Assembly: GCA_965240325.2 (NCBI GenBank)
Contig: OZ251236.1
Coordinates: 930,001-994,000, forward strand
Direction: 5' to 3'
DNA from: Rebecca billardiae RCC1528
Lineage: Eukaryota; Haptophyta
Length of the DNA: 64,000 nucleotides
Positions 19,013 through 27,235 of this stretch are shown here, piece after piece. Numbering within the stretch: the first letter of the stretch is position 1; the number at the start of each line of letters is the position of its first letter. Made by a program: the position numbers and the translations under genes. The notes beneath the pieces were generated by a model, which saw only the letters and a program-made list of their open reading frames with translations, was not told the origin of the DNA and searched no databases.

Positions 19013-19163
19013 GCTTCACCAGCAGCGGCAAAGGCGGATACAGCACTCAGCAGTATGCATGTCTTATTATTAAGCTAGCGGTGTCGTCGATGCGACCACA
19101 GCCGAGAGGCCGGTTGAGCGCCTCGACTCCCCTCGCAAGTGCGGACTCGTGCAGGCCTCGACC
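19013..19163 (+). repeat. Dispersed direct repeat, copy A
   Basis: Matches 20253-20397 in the same orientation. The best-conserved part (about 19087-19160) contains GTCGATGCGACCACAGCCGA and CCTCGACTCCCCTCGCAAGT; upstream similarity around GCATGTCTTA..AAGCTAGC is patchier. Non-coding, located between the two polycystin genes. Confidence 0.75.
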
Positions 19164-20252
19164 ACCACCGCATGTTTTGGGCTCCACAGATGGAGCGCAT
19201 GAAGCCGTCGCGATCGTTGCCGCCTTGCGACTCCATGGCGGCAACGCCGACCGACATGTGGCACCTGTAGATGGCGCGATCGAGCATCGGCGCGCATGTA
19301 GAGCAAGCCTCGGAGGTAGCCGGAACATCTTGCCATGTCGCGTGCGTGGATGATATCGCATCGGTAGACACGCCATGCGTGTCCCGCAGTCGATTTACGC
19401 GACGCTCGATCCGCACGCTCTTGGATGCGTGGGCTCATCGTGCACAAGATCGTGGGAGTTCCGTGGCCGCTCGCACGATGGCGGTTGCCCTCTCTTCGCC
19501 CCGCCCCAAAAGCGCGTGCTACGGGCAGCAACGCGCCTGGCGGCGTGGGCGGCGGTGCGGGCGGCGGCGCGGGCATCCGGCGCGAGCACTCGCCTGCGCT
19601 GTCCGTGCCCAGGGTCGCCGCTCGGCTGCCAGGGGCGAGCAACTGACGCTGTGGTGTGCTGGTTGTGGGGCCGTCACCCTGGTCCTGGACGCCGGTTGTC
19701 CCACAACCGAGCGCGCGCGCACGCGCGTACGCGCGCGCGCGCCCGATCGCTGTAGCAGTGGCGGCAGGCGGAGACGGTGTGTGTCAATAGCCGGTTGAGT
19801 TGTGTGTACGATATAGGCACACCGATGATCGTACGCGCAGAACTGAGGCGCTGGCGCTCAATGGTGATCTTGTCCTATGGCATAGGACTGAGTCCTATCT
19901 GTTGCAGGGGGATATCCGGTCAATGCGGTGCCCGCATCCTTTGCCCGATGGTCCGGGCGCGCCCGCCCGGGACGAGCCGCCGCCGCCGGGCCGAATAGCC
20001 CAGAATATAGTGATGCCGACATTGATGACGCGCAATTCGCCTACCCGCCTAGGCGCTCGCCCACGACTAAGGCCGCTCGCCACTCGACACATTCGCCGCT
20101 CGCCATTCGGTCGACACATTCGGCCGCCACTCTCCACATGCACATACTGGGCAAGCCGCGTTAATCTGACTTAATTGGCAGAGTCTGTCTCTCAGGCCCT
20201 GACGCCGACGCCGGTCCGAGCCGAGGCCAATAACAATGTCAATTGCCTGGCG

Positions 20253-20397
20253 GCGCCAGCACTGGCAGCAGTGGCAAAGGGATGCATGTATGTGCATGTC
20301 TTAAGCTAGCCGGTGGGTCGATGCGACCACAGCCGATCGAGAGGGCGGTCGAGCGCCTCGACTCCCCTCGCAAGTGCGGACTTGTGCAGGCCTCCCG
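20253..20397 (+). repeat. Dispersed direct repeat, copy B
   Basis: Second copy of the 19013-19163 element, with small indels (an extra ATCG near 20340). It lies about 500 bp upstream of the polycystin copy 2 ATG, so it could carry regulatory sequence. Confidence 0.75.
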
Positions 20398-20904
20398 CTT
20401 CGCGGGATCCGGTCGGCCGGGGTGGGCTCCGGGCGCCGCGGGGCGCGGGCGGCAGTGCTCAGGATCTTATCTAACGGCCGGGTGTTGTAAGACAATAGTA
20501 TGTGCAAAACGCAAGTCTGATTGGACAGTACTCAGCCGTTGGGTTCGGACCAATCACGAGCCGATGTGGCGCAAGATCTTCATCTCAGGCTGGGCCGTTA
20601 ATGCCCATCATTATGATGAGTTCGACGCAAATAGACCCTCGACCGAATCTTTTGACTTTATGATTGAGCGATTGACTCCGCGTTGACATATTGAACAGGC
20701 ACATGTGGGTACGCAAGCTCTGCACGGGAGACGGGACGGCTGCGCGTTGTGCACATTGTCATTCTATCTAATAACTTCATCGACTTTCGAGTGACGATGC
20801 CAGGCGGGGCAGGCACGAGCCCGTGCGCCTGGACGAGCGGGGCGATGCCTCTCGGGGAGCATCGGCAGCACTCGCCGCGGGTGCGGTCCCGCAGACGAAC
20901 GGCG

Positions 20905-23900
20905 ATGCGGGCGACGCCCGCACTCGTGCTCGCTCTGGCGCTCTGCGCCGACCTGCCAGGGGCGCGCGCCGGCTGCGTCCAGAGCGCACTCGACAAGTAC
21001 TGCGCGCGCATCCACACCGGCATGGTCGCGCGGTATGTCACCTCCAAATGGGGCTGCTACGGTGGCACCTCCCCACTCAAACGCGCGCGAGAGTGCGCGA
21101 GCGATGATCACACCGAGGGGTTCGAGATCTGCCCCATGCACGAGCCGATCCCCTTCTTCTTCAGCGACGACCACCACCACAACCTCTATCAGCTGCGCCG
21201 GCAGCACGCGCACTGCATGCTGGACAATGCCCCCGCAAACGCCCCGGTCCGCAACATCAAGCCGCAGCCGAGTGCGCCGCCCCCGCCCTCGAGGCCACCG
21301 CCTCGACCTCCGCCGCCGCCGCCGAGCCCGCCGCCACCGAGCCCGTCACCGCCGCCGAGCCCGCGGCCGCCACCACCGCCGGCGCCACCGCCGCCGAGCC
21401 CACCGCCACCACCTCCGCCCTCGCCTCCGCCGCCGAGGCCGCCGCCGCCACCACCGCCGGCGCCACCGCCACCGAGCCCACCGCCACCACCTCCGCCCTC
21501 GCCTCCGCCGCCGAGCCCGCCGCCGCCACCTAGCCCACCGCCACCAAGCCAGCCACCGCCACCGAGCCCTCAGCCACCGCCGCCGCCGAGCTTGCCTCCT
21601 CCGCCAAGCCCGAAGCCGCCACCGCCGCCGTCACAGCCACCGAGCTTGCCGCCGCCGCCGAGCCCGCCGCCGCCAAGTCCGCACCCGCCGCCACTTCCGC
21701 CGCCATCCGCGCCGCCACAGCCGCCGCCGCCCAGTCCAGCGCCGCCGCCGCCGCCAGGGAGGCCACCGCATCGGCCGCCGACTCCGCCACCGCCGCCGCC
21801 GTCGCCGCCGCCGAGCCCGCCGCCACCGCCGCCGAGCCCACCGCCGCCGCCGCCGAGCCCGCCGCCGAGCCCGCCGCCGAGCCCGCCGCCGCCGCCACCA
21901 GGTAGGCCACCGCATCGGCCGCCGACTCCGCCACCGCCGCCGCCGTCGCCGCCGCCGAGCCCGCCGCCGCCGCCACCAGGGAGGCCACCGCATCGGCCGC
22001 CGACTCCGCCACCGCCGCCGCCGTCGCCGCCGCCGAGCCCGCCGCCGCCGCCGCCGAGCCCACCTCCGCCGCCGCCGAGCCCGCCGCCGAGCCCGCCGCC
22101 GAGCCCGCCGCCGCAGCCGCCACCGCCGTCGGCGCCGCCGAGCCCGCCGCCGCCCATGGGCTGCACCGACCCGCACGCGGACAACTACGACTCGTTGGCG
22201 GTGGTGAACGTGGTGGGCGAGTGCGTGTACACGGGCTGCACCGACCCGAGTGCCTTCAACTTCGACTCGACCGCGACGCTTGACAGCCACGAGCGCTGCC
22301 GCTATTCGCCCCCGCCGAGCCCGCCGCCGCCGCCGACGCCGCCGCCCAGCGCGCCGCCGCCGTCGCCGCCGTCGCCGCCGTCGCCGAGCCCACCGCCGCT
22401 CCCGTCGCCTCCGCCGTCGCCACCGTCGCCGCCCACCGTCGACGCGCCAACCGTCACGCTCTCGAGGCCGGAGCGCCTGAACGCGCTCGGCGAGCGGCTG
22501 GTGAACCCGAGCGGGCGCGTGCGGCTGCAGGCGAGCATCGACGACGTGGCGCGGCAGAAGCAGGCGGCCGGCGCCGTGCGCTGGCAGTACGAGTGGCAGG
22601 TGCGCCGCGCGGACGGCACGCCGCTCGACCTCTCCGACCCGGCGCTCACGACGACGGGGCTCGACCGGCCCGCGTTTGTGCTGCAGCCGCACTTGCTGGT
22701 GCCCGGTGAGACGTACGTCTTCAAGCTGACGGTGAGCGCGCCCGAGCTGCAGCTGGCGACGCCGGCGGAGACGCGCGTGGCGGTGAACGCGCCGCCGCGC
22801 GGCGGCTGGGTGCGCGTCTCGCCGTGGGAGGGCTCCGAGCTGAGCACGCAGTTCAACCTGACGGCGGGCGAGTGGAGCGACGCCGAGCTGCCGCTCACGT
22901 ACACGTTCCTGAGCGCGCGCGGGCACCCGCACGAGCACGACGCGCGCGGCGGGCTGGAGAAGCAGTCGCACTCGACCGAGCGCGTGCTCTCCGACGCGAG
23001 CGCGGCGCCGAGCGCGAGCGCCTTCCTGCCCGCGGGCAACTTCACGATGGTGGTGCGCGTGACGGACGCGCTCGGCGCGTCGGTGCGGAGCGCGGCGGTG
23101 CGCACGGTGCGCGTGACGACGGTGGTGATCACCGCGAGCGCGGTGGACGACCTGCTCTCGATCGCGAGCAGCGCGGACGCGAACACCGCGCAGCAGCTCG
23201 TCTCGGGCCTCGCGGACAAGCTCAACGAGGAGGCGTCGCCGGGCGAGGCGGCGGCGGAGGCGCCCGCGGCGGCAAAGGCGGAGCAGACGCGCGCGCGCGA
23301 GCAGATGCTCGACGTGCTCGAGCAGACGAGCGCCTCGACCGAGCCGCTCTCGGCGACGGCGCTCTCGCAGCGCTCGTCGACGATCAAGGCGGTCGTCGCG
23401 CGGCCCGACGAGCTCACGCCCAAGTCGCAGCTCACCGCCGCCGCGCTCGTCGACAGCCTGGCGAACGCGTCGACGACGACCGGCCTGGACGAGGACACGG
23501 GCGGCGCGCTGGTGAGCTCGCTGAGCTCGCTGCTCGCGACGAACGAGAGCGCGCTCGACGAGGCGTCGGCGCTGCACGTGGGCTCGCGCGTGCAAGGCGC
23601 GGCGAGCAAGATCAGCGGCGCGCTGCTGCACGGCATGTACGCGGGCGAGCCGGCGGTCGAGGCGCAGAGCGCGCAGCTCAACGTGAGCGCGCGCCGCTCG
23701 ACACCGGAGGACCTGCACAACGCGTCGCTGCGCGGGCCGGCGGGCGCGGGCGGGCTGGCGCTGCCGCCGGGCGTGCTCGACGGCCAGTCGCCCGAGCACG
23801 TGAACGACGGCGTGGACGTGAAGCTCGTCAGCTTCGGGCGCAACGTGCACGCCAACCCGGCCAAGCTCGCCGCGAGCCGCGAGGCGCGGCGCGCGGCGTG

Positions 23901-26900
23901 CGCGGCGCTGCGCGGCGCGCGCAATGCGACCGGCGCGCTCAACGCGACGGACGCGGACCTCGCCCGGTGGCGTGCGACGTGCGGCAACGCGACGGACGCG
24001 GCAGGGGCGGGCAACGCGACCGCCGACGAGGGCCAGGTCGAGGACGGCCAGCTGCTCGGCACGCGGCTCGTCTCGATCTCGCTCGCGTCCGCGTCCGCGG
24101 GCTCGGCGCTCAAGGTGCACGGGCTGGCCGAGCCGATCATCATCGAGATGCCGCTCTCGGTGGACGCGGCGTCGATCGAGCCGCTCGCGGCCGAGCGCGA
24201 GGCGCACGCTGCGTGCATGGCCGCGCGGCAGGCGCAGATCGACCCGCTCGAGGCGGCCGCGCGCGCGGAGGCGGTGCGCGCGCTGCTCGGCGCGCTGCGA
24301 CACAACCACCCAACTGGCTTCAACGCCACCGAGCTCGAGCACTGGCGGGCGTGGGCGAACTGGACGCAGCACGCGAACGCGACCGGCGGCGCCGGCGCGC
24401 CCGCCGCCAACGCGTCGAGCGAGCTGCCGCCGCCCAGCTGGGCGTGGGCGGAGTGGGCCGACGCGTACGCGCGCGCGGCGCCCGAGGCGGCGCGCGTCGG
24501 CCTCCGCGCAGACCCACTCTTTGGCTTTGGCGCCGACCTGAGCGCCGTGCCCGAGTGCCCCGAGCCGACGCCGGCGACGTGCCAGTACTGGTCGGAGTCG
24601 GCGGGTACGTGGTCGTCGGAGGGCTGCACGACGCTGGGCGTGGTGCGCCGCCGCCGCCACCGCGCGCTCTCGGAGCTTGGCAACGCGAGCGGCGCGGAGG
24701 CGGAGGCGGAGGCGGAGGAGGTGCTGCTGCGGTGCGCGTGCACGCACCTGACGGACTTCTGCGGCATGGCGGTGCCCACGTCGAAGGAGGAGCTGCTCGA
24801 GCAGATCACGGCGGTGTCGATCAACACGTTCTCGCTCCAGGACGTGGGCGACGCGCTGCTCCACTTCGACTACGCCGAGTTCCAGGACATCTACAACCTG
24901 GTGTTTGGGCTGTCTGCGGCGAACGCGCTGCTGCTCGCGGTCGGCTGCTACTTCGACTGGCGGCAGGAGCGCGCCAAGCGCGCGGAGCAGACCAAGTTCA
25001 TCGTGGGCGCGCTGCAGACGAAGCAGCCGCGCGAGGTGCGCGAGCGCGAGGAGGACGCCAAGCTCGAGGGCACGCGCACCGGCCAGGTGATCGTCGCGGT
25101 CGGCAAGGGCGGCGGCGCGAGCAAGTGGCAGGCGGCGCGCGACGCGGAGGAGGACGGCTCTCTGCTCAAGCAGTTCACCACCGACCTGTCCGACAAGTTC
25201 CGCGACGAGCACACGCTGCTCGCGGTGCTCTTCTCGAAGGAGAAGACGTACTCGCGCGCGCAGCTCGTGCAGATCTTCTTCAACGTGATCGCGCTCGAGC
25301 TCGTCGTCGAGTGCATGCTCTACTCGCCCAGCGAGCCGCCCGACCCGACGGTGCCGCCGCCGCCGCCGGCCAAGACGCCGCTCATCACGTACATCATCGA
25401 GTCGATCATCACGTCGTGCGTGTGCCTGCCCGGGCTGATCGTGTTCAAGCAGCTGTGGTACCTCAACGAGGTGTGGCCCTTCCGCCGCTTCGTCGCCGTC
25501 GCCTCGCGCGCCGACCGCGAGGCGGCCGCCGTCGTGCTGCAGGGCGCGCAGCGGCGCAAGCTCGCGCTGCGGCAGCGGCGCGCGCGCGAGCGCAGGCTCC
25601 AGCGCACGACGCAGAAGGAGGCGCGCTCTCGCAAGCCCGAGCCGCCGCCGCCGCGCCGCCGCTCCTCGCTCTTCACCTCGGAGCCGCCGCCCGAGGGCTC
25701 GTTCGCCGCGGAGGAGCTGCAGCGTAAGCAGAAGATCGCGCAGCTCGAGGCGACGGCCGACAGGGCGGCGGAGCGCGCCGAGGCGCTCGACGCGCAGGCG
25801 GAGGCGCTGGAGCTGCGCCGCCACAAGGACGCCGGGGAGAAGGCGGTCGCGGCGCAGGAGGCGGCGAAGCTGCGCGCGGAGGCGGAGCAGATCGGCAAGG
25901 AGGCGGCGCGCGCGCAGCAGACCGCAGACCGAGAGCGCGAGCTTCTGCAGCTCAGGCGGAACAAGGAGCGCGCGCGCATCAAGGCGGAGGCGCGCACAGC
26001 GGAGCAGGAGCGTCGCGCATCGCTCGCAGCCGAGCAGGCGAGCGCGCGCGCGGCCGCGGCCGCGGCTGCGGCGGAGGCGGCGGCCAAGCCGCCTGCCCGC
26101 GGCGGGCTCTTCGGCGGCGCGAAGAAGCGCGACGCCGGGCCCGGCGCGGCACAGACCACCTCGGACTGCACGCCCTCCGAATCGTCGGAGGGCAGCCTCG
26201 GCGGCGGAGCCGGCAAGGGCGCCAGCGGCGGCGCGGCGCGCTCGCGTGACCGTGAGGTGAGGTTGCAAGATGATGCGCGCGCAGCTTCGGCGCGCGCGCG
26301 CACGCTCGACGCGCAGGCGCGCCGCGTGGAGGCGAAGCGGCCGGGCAGCCGCGAGGCGACGCAGCTGCGAGCGCAGGCAAGCGAGGCGGCGCGCGCGGCG
26401 GAGGCGGCGCAGCGCAGGGCGCAGCTTGAGCGCGACGGCGCGCCGATGTCGCGCAAGGGCGACGCCGCTCGCACGCGCGGCTCCGCGCGCGCCGAGCCGC
26501 GGCGGCGCAGCTCGGTCCGGCCAGGCCTGCTCGACGGCGCGTCGGCGGCGCGGCCGGCGCGCGTGCGCGCATACGCCAGGTTCGACGACGACGAGCGGCC
26601 GCGGTGCGTGATCCGGCCCAGGACGTTCCACATCATCTCGTGGGCGTCGATGGGCTTCTGCTTCGTGCTGTGCTGCTCCATGATCATCACGTTCGGCAAG
26701 GTGATCGGCGCGGACAACTCGCACGACATGATGGTCTCGTGGGCGGTCGCGATGACGCAGACGTTCGCTGTGAACGAGCCGAGCGTGATGTCGCTCTCGA
26801 CGGCGCTGCCGTACATCATCAAGCTCGTCGCGCACCTGCCGTGCTGCGCGCCGATCTTTGCGCACTTCGACGGCCTGCAGGAGTGGCTCGACTCGTTCTG

Positions 26901-26931
26901 GGAGCACTTTGCGTGGTTCCTCGAGGCGTAG
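20905..26931 (+). CDS. Polycystin-1-like REJ/GPS membrane protein, copy 2, with long Pro-rich stalk
   Basis: About 2008 aa in one exon. ATG at 20905 is chosen because it opens a signal peptide (MRATPALVLALALCADLPGA) aligned with copy 1; upstream in-frame Met codons (20749, 20797) would precede it with non-signal sequence. Order: Cys-rich domain (about 24-120); SPPPP-type Pro-rich stalk of about 300 residues (122-418); two GCTDP..N(Y/F)D Cys modules (418-468); second Pro-rich stretch (468-512); REJ-like modules; GPS (near 1227); TM1 near 1335; TM2 and TM3 near 1455 and 1495; coiled-coil region; last membrane segments near 1911 and 1943. From residue about 516 to 1567 it is almost identical to copy 1. 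The stalk and GCTDP modules are absent from copy 1. Likely a cell-surface sensor projecting through the cell covering. Confidence 0.8.
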   Translation: MRATPALVLALALCADLPGARAGCVQSALDKYCARIHTGMVARYVTSKWGCYGGTSPLKRARECASDDHTEGFEICPMHEPIPFFFSDDHHHNLYQLRRQHAHCMLDNAPANAPVRNIKPQPSAPPPPSRPPPRPPPPPPSPPPPSPSPPPSPRPPPPPAPPPPSPPPPPPPSPPPPRPPPPPPPAPPPPSPPPPPPPSPPPPSPPPPPSPPPPSQPPPPSPQPPPPPSLPPPPSPKPPPPPSQPPSLPPPPSPPPPSPHPPPLPPPSAPPQPPPPSPAPPPPPGRPPHRPPTPPPPPPSPPPSPPPPPPSPPPPPPSPPPSPPPSPPPPPPGRPPHRPPTPPPPPPSPPPSPPPPPPGRPPHRPPTPPPPPPSPPPSPPPPPPSPPPPPPSPPPSPPPSPPPQPPPPSAPPSPPPPMGCTDPHADNYDSLAVVNVVGECVYTGCTDPSAFNFDSTATLDSHERCRYSPPPSPPPPPTPPPSAPPPSPPSPPSPSPPPLPSPPPSPPSPPTVDAPTVTLSRPERLNALGERLVNPSGRVRLQASIDDVARQKQAAGAVRWQYEWQVRRADGTPLDLSDPALTTTGLDRPAFVLQPHLLVPGETYVFKLTVSAPELQLATPAETRVAVNAPPRGGWVRVSPWEGSELSTQFNLTAGEWSDAELPLTYTFLSARGHPHEHDARGGLEKQSHSTERVLSDASAAPSASAFLPAGNFTMVVRVTDALGASVRSAAVRTVRVTTVVITASAVDDLLSIASSADANTAQQLVSGLADKLNEEASPGEAAAEAPAAAKAEQTRAREQMLDVLEQTSASTEPLSATALSQRSSTIKAVVARPDELTPKSQLTAAALVDSLANASTTTGLDEDTGGALVSSLSSLLATNESALDEASALHVGSRVQGAASKISGALLHGMYAGEPAVEAQSAQLNVSARRSTPEDLHNASLRGPAGAGGLALPPGVLDGQSPEHVNDGVDVKLVSFGRNVHANPAKLAASREARRAACAALRGARNATGALNATDADLARWRATCGNATDAAGAGNATADEGQVEDGQLLGTRLVSISLASASAGSALKVHGLAEPIIIEMPLSVDAASIEPLAAEREAHAACMAARQAQIDPLEAAARAEAVRALLGALRHNHPTGFNATELEHWRAWANWTQHANATGGAGAPAANASSELPPPSWAWAEWADAYARAAPEAARVGLRADPLFGFGADLSAVPECPEPTPATCQYWSESAGTWSSEGCTTLGVVRRRRHRALSELGNASGAEAEAEAEEVLLRCACTHLTDFCGMAVPTSKEELLEQITAVSINTFSLQDVGDALLHFDYAEFQDIYNLVFGLSAANALLLAVGCYFDWRQERAKRAEQTKFIVGALQTKQPREVREREEDAKLEGTRTGQVIVAVGKGGGASKWQAARDAEEDGSLLKQFTTDLSDKFRDEHTLLAVLFSKEKTYSRAQLVQIFFNVIALELVVECMLYSPSEPPDPTVPPPPPAKTPLITYIIESIITSCVCLPGLIVFKQLWYLNEVWPFRRFVAVASRADREAAAVVLQGAQRRKLALRQRRARERRLQRTTQKEARSRKPEPPPPRRRSSLFTSEPPPEGSFAAEELQRKQKIAQLEATADRAAERAEALDAQAEALELRRHKDAGEKAVAAQEAAKLRAEAEQIGKEAARAQQTADRERELLQLRRNKERARIKAEARTAEQERRASLAAEQASARAAAAAAAAEAAAKPPARGGLFGGAKKRDAGPGAAQTTSDCTPSESSEGSLGGGAGKGASGGAARSRDREVRLQDDARAASARARTLDAQARRVEAKRPGSREATQLRAQASEAARAAEAAQRRAQLERDGAPMSRKGDAARTRGSARAEPRRRSSVRPGLLDGASAARPARVRAYARFDDDERPRCVIRPRTFHIISWASMGFCFVLCCSMIITFGKVIGADNSHDMMVSWAVAMTQTFAVNEPSVMSLSTALPYIIKLVAHLPCCAPIFAHFDGLQEWLDSFWEHFAWFLEA
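21270..22160 (+). repeat. Pro-rich coding minisatellite
   Basis: CCGCCGCCGAGC-type units encoding SPPPP repeats, extensin-like. A larger unit starting GRPPHRPPTPPPPPP recurs three times (near 21757, 21901 and 21979). Such arrays change length easily by slippage or unequal exchange. Confidence 0.9.
22452..25605. repeat. Inverted-repeat arm 2: near-identical polycystin core
   Basis: 3154 bp, reverse-complement match of 9683-12839. The 5' edge is at CGTCACGCTCTCGAGG (different sequence upstream in each copy) and the 3' edge at AGGCTCCAGCGC. Beyond the 3' edge a short unlike patch is followed by more near-identity to about 25845, then by clearly diverged coiled-coil sequence and a moderately diverged last 350 bp. 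Confidence 0.9.
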
Positions 26932-27235
26932 GCCCGTACGGCCGTACCGTAGGGGCGGCTAGAGACGGCTCAGCCGCCGGTGACGCTCTCGTGACTCGCG
27001 GCGTAAATTCTGACTACGATGATAATCAGAGTGATAGCTGATGAGTGATGACGAGTGACGCCGACGTCGACAGACAGTAGACAACGGTAGCGGTTACCTG
27101 ATGATCTGACACGGACTGCTGCATTATATATTATTGATATATAGGTAACAAATCGGATCCCTGTCGGATCCCAAATAGGGCAGCGCGGAAGTCCGTTACG
27201 AGGGCCGCCATCGCCAGTGCGCCCCGCCGACACCC
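26932..27235. other. Intergenic, no gene seen
   Basis: 304 bp after polycystin copy 2. Just after the stop is a short palindrome (GTACGGCCGTAC, about 26935-26946). The remainder is mixed composition with an AT-rich patch near 27120-27150. Confidence 0.4.

Larger units (their letters stand above)
16001..20904. other. 4.9 kb repeat-rich intergenic region
   Basis: No supported gene. It holds a C/G homopolymer pair (16243-16315), an AT-richer block of unlike composition (about 16320-17200), a 38 bp inverted repeat (16988-17025), a tandem duplication of about 258 bp (17674-18194), an AT tract (about 18360-18400) and a direct repeat pair (19013 and 20253). Open frames of 60-220 codons occur on both strands but show no convincing domain and mostly lack an ATG. 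Confidence 0.55.

Noticed and set aside
21270-22160. CRISPR-like array of evenly spaced repeats
   Set aside because: It is a coding Pro-rich minisatellite without unique spacers, in a eukaryotic gene.
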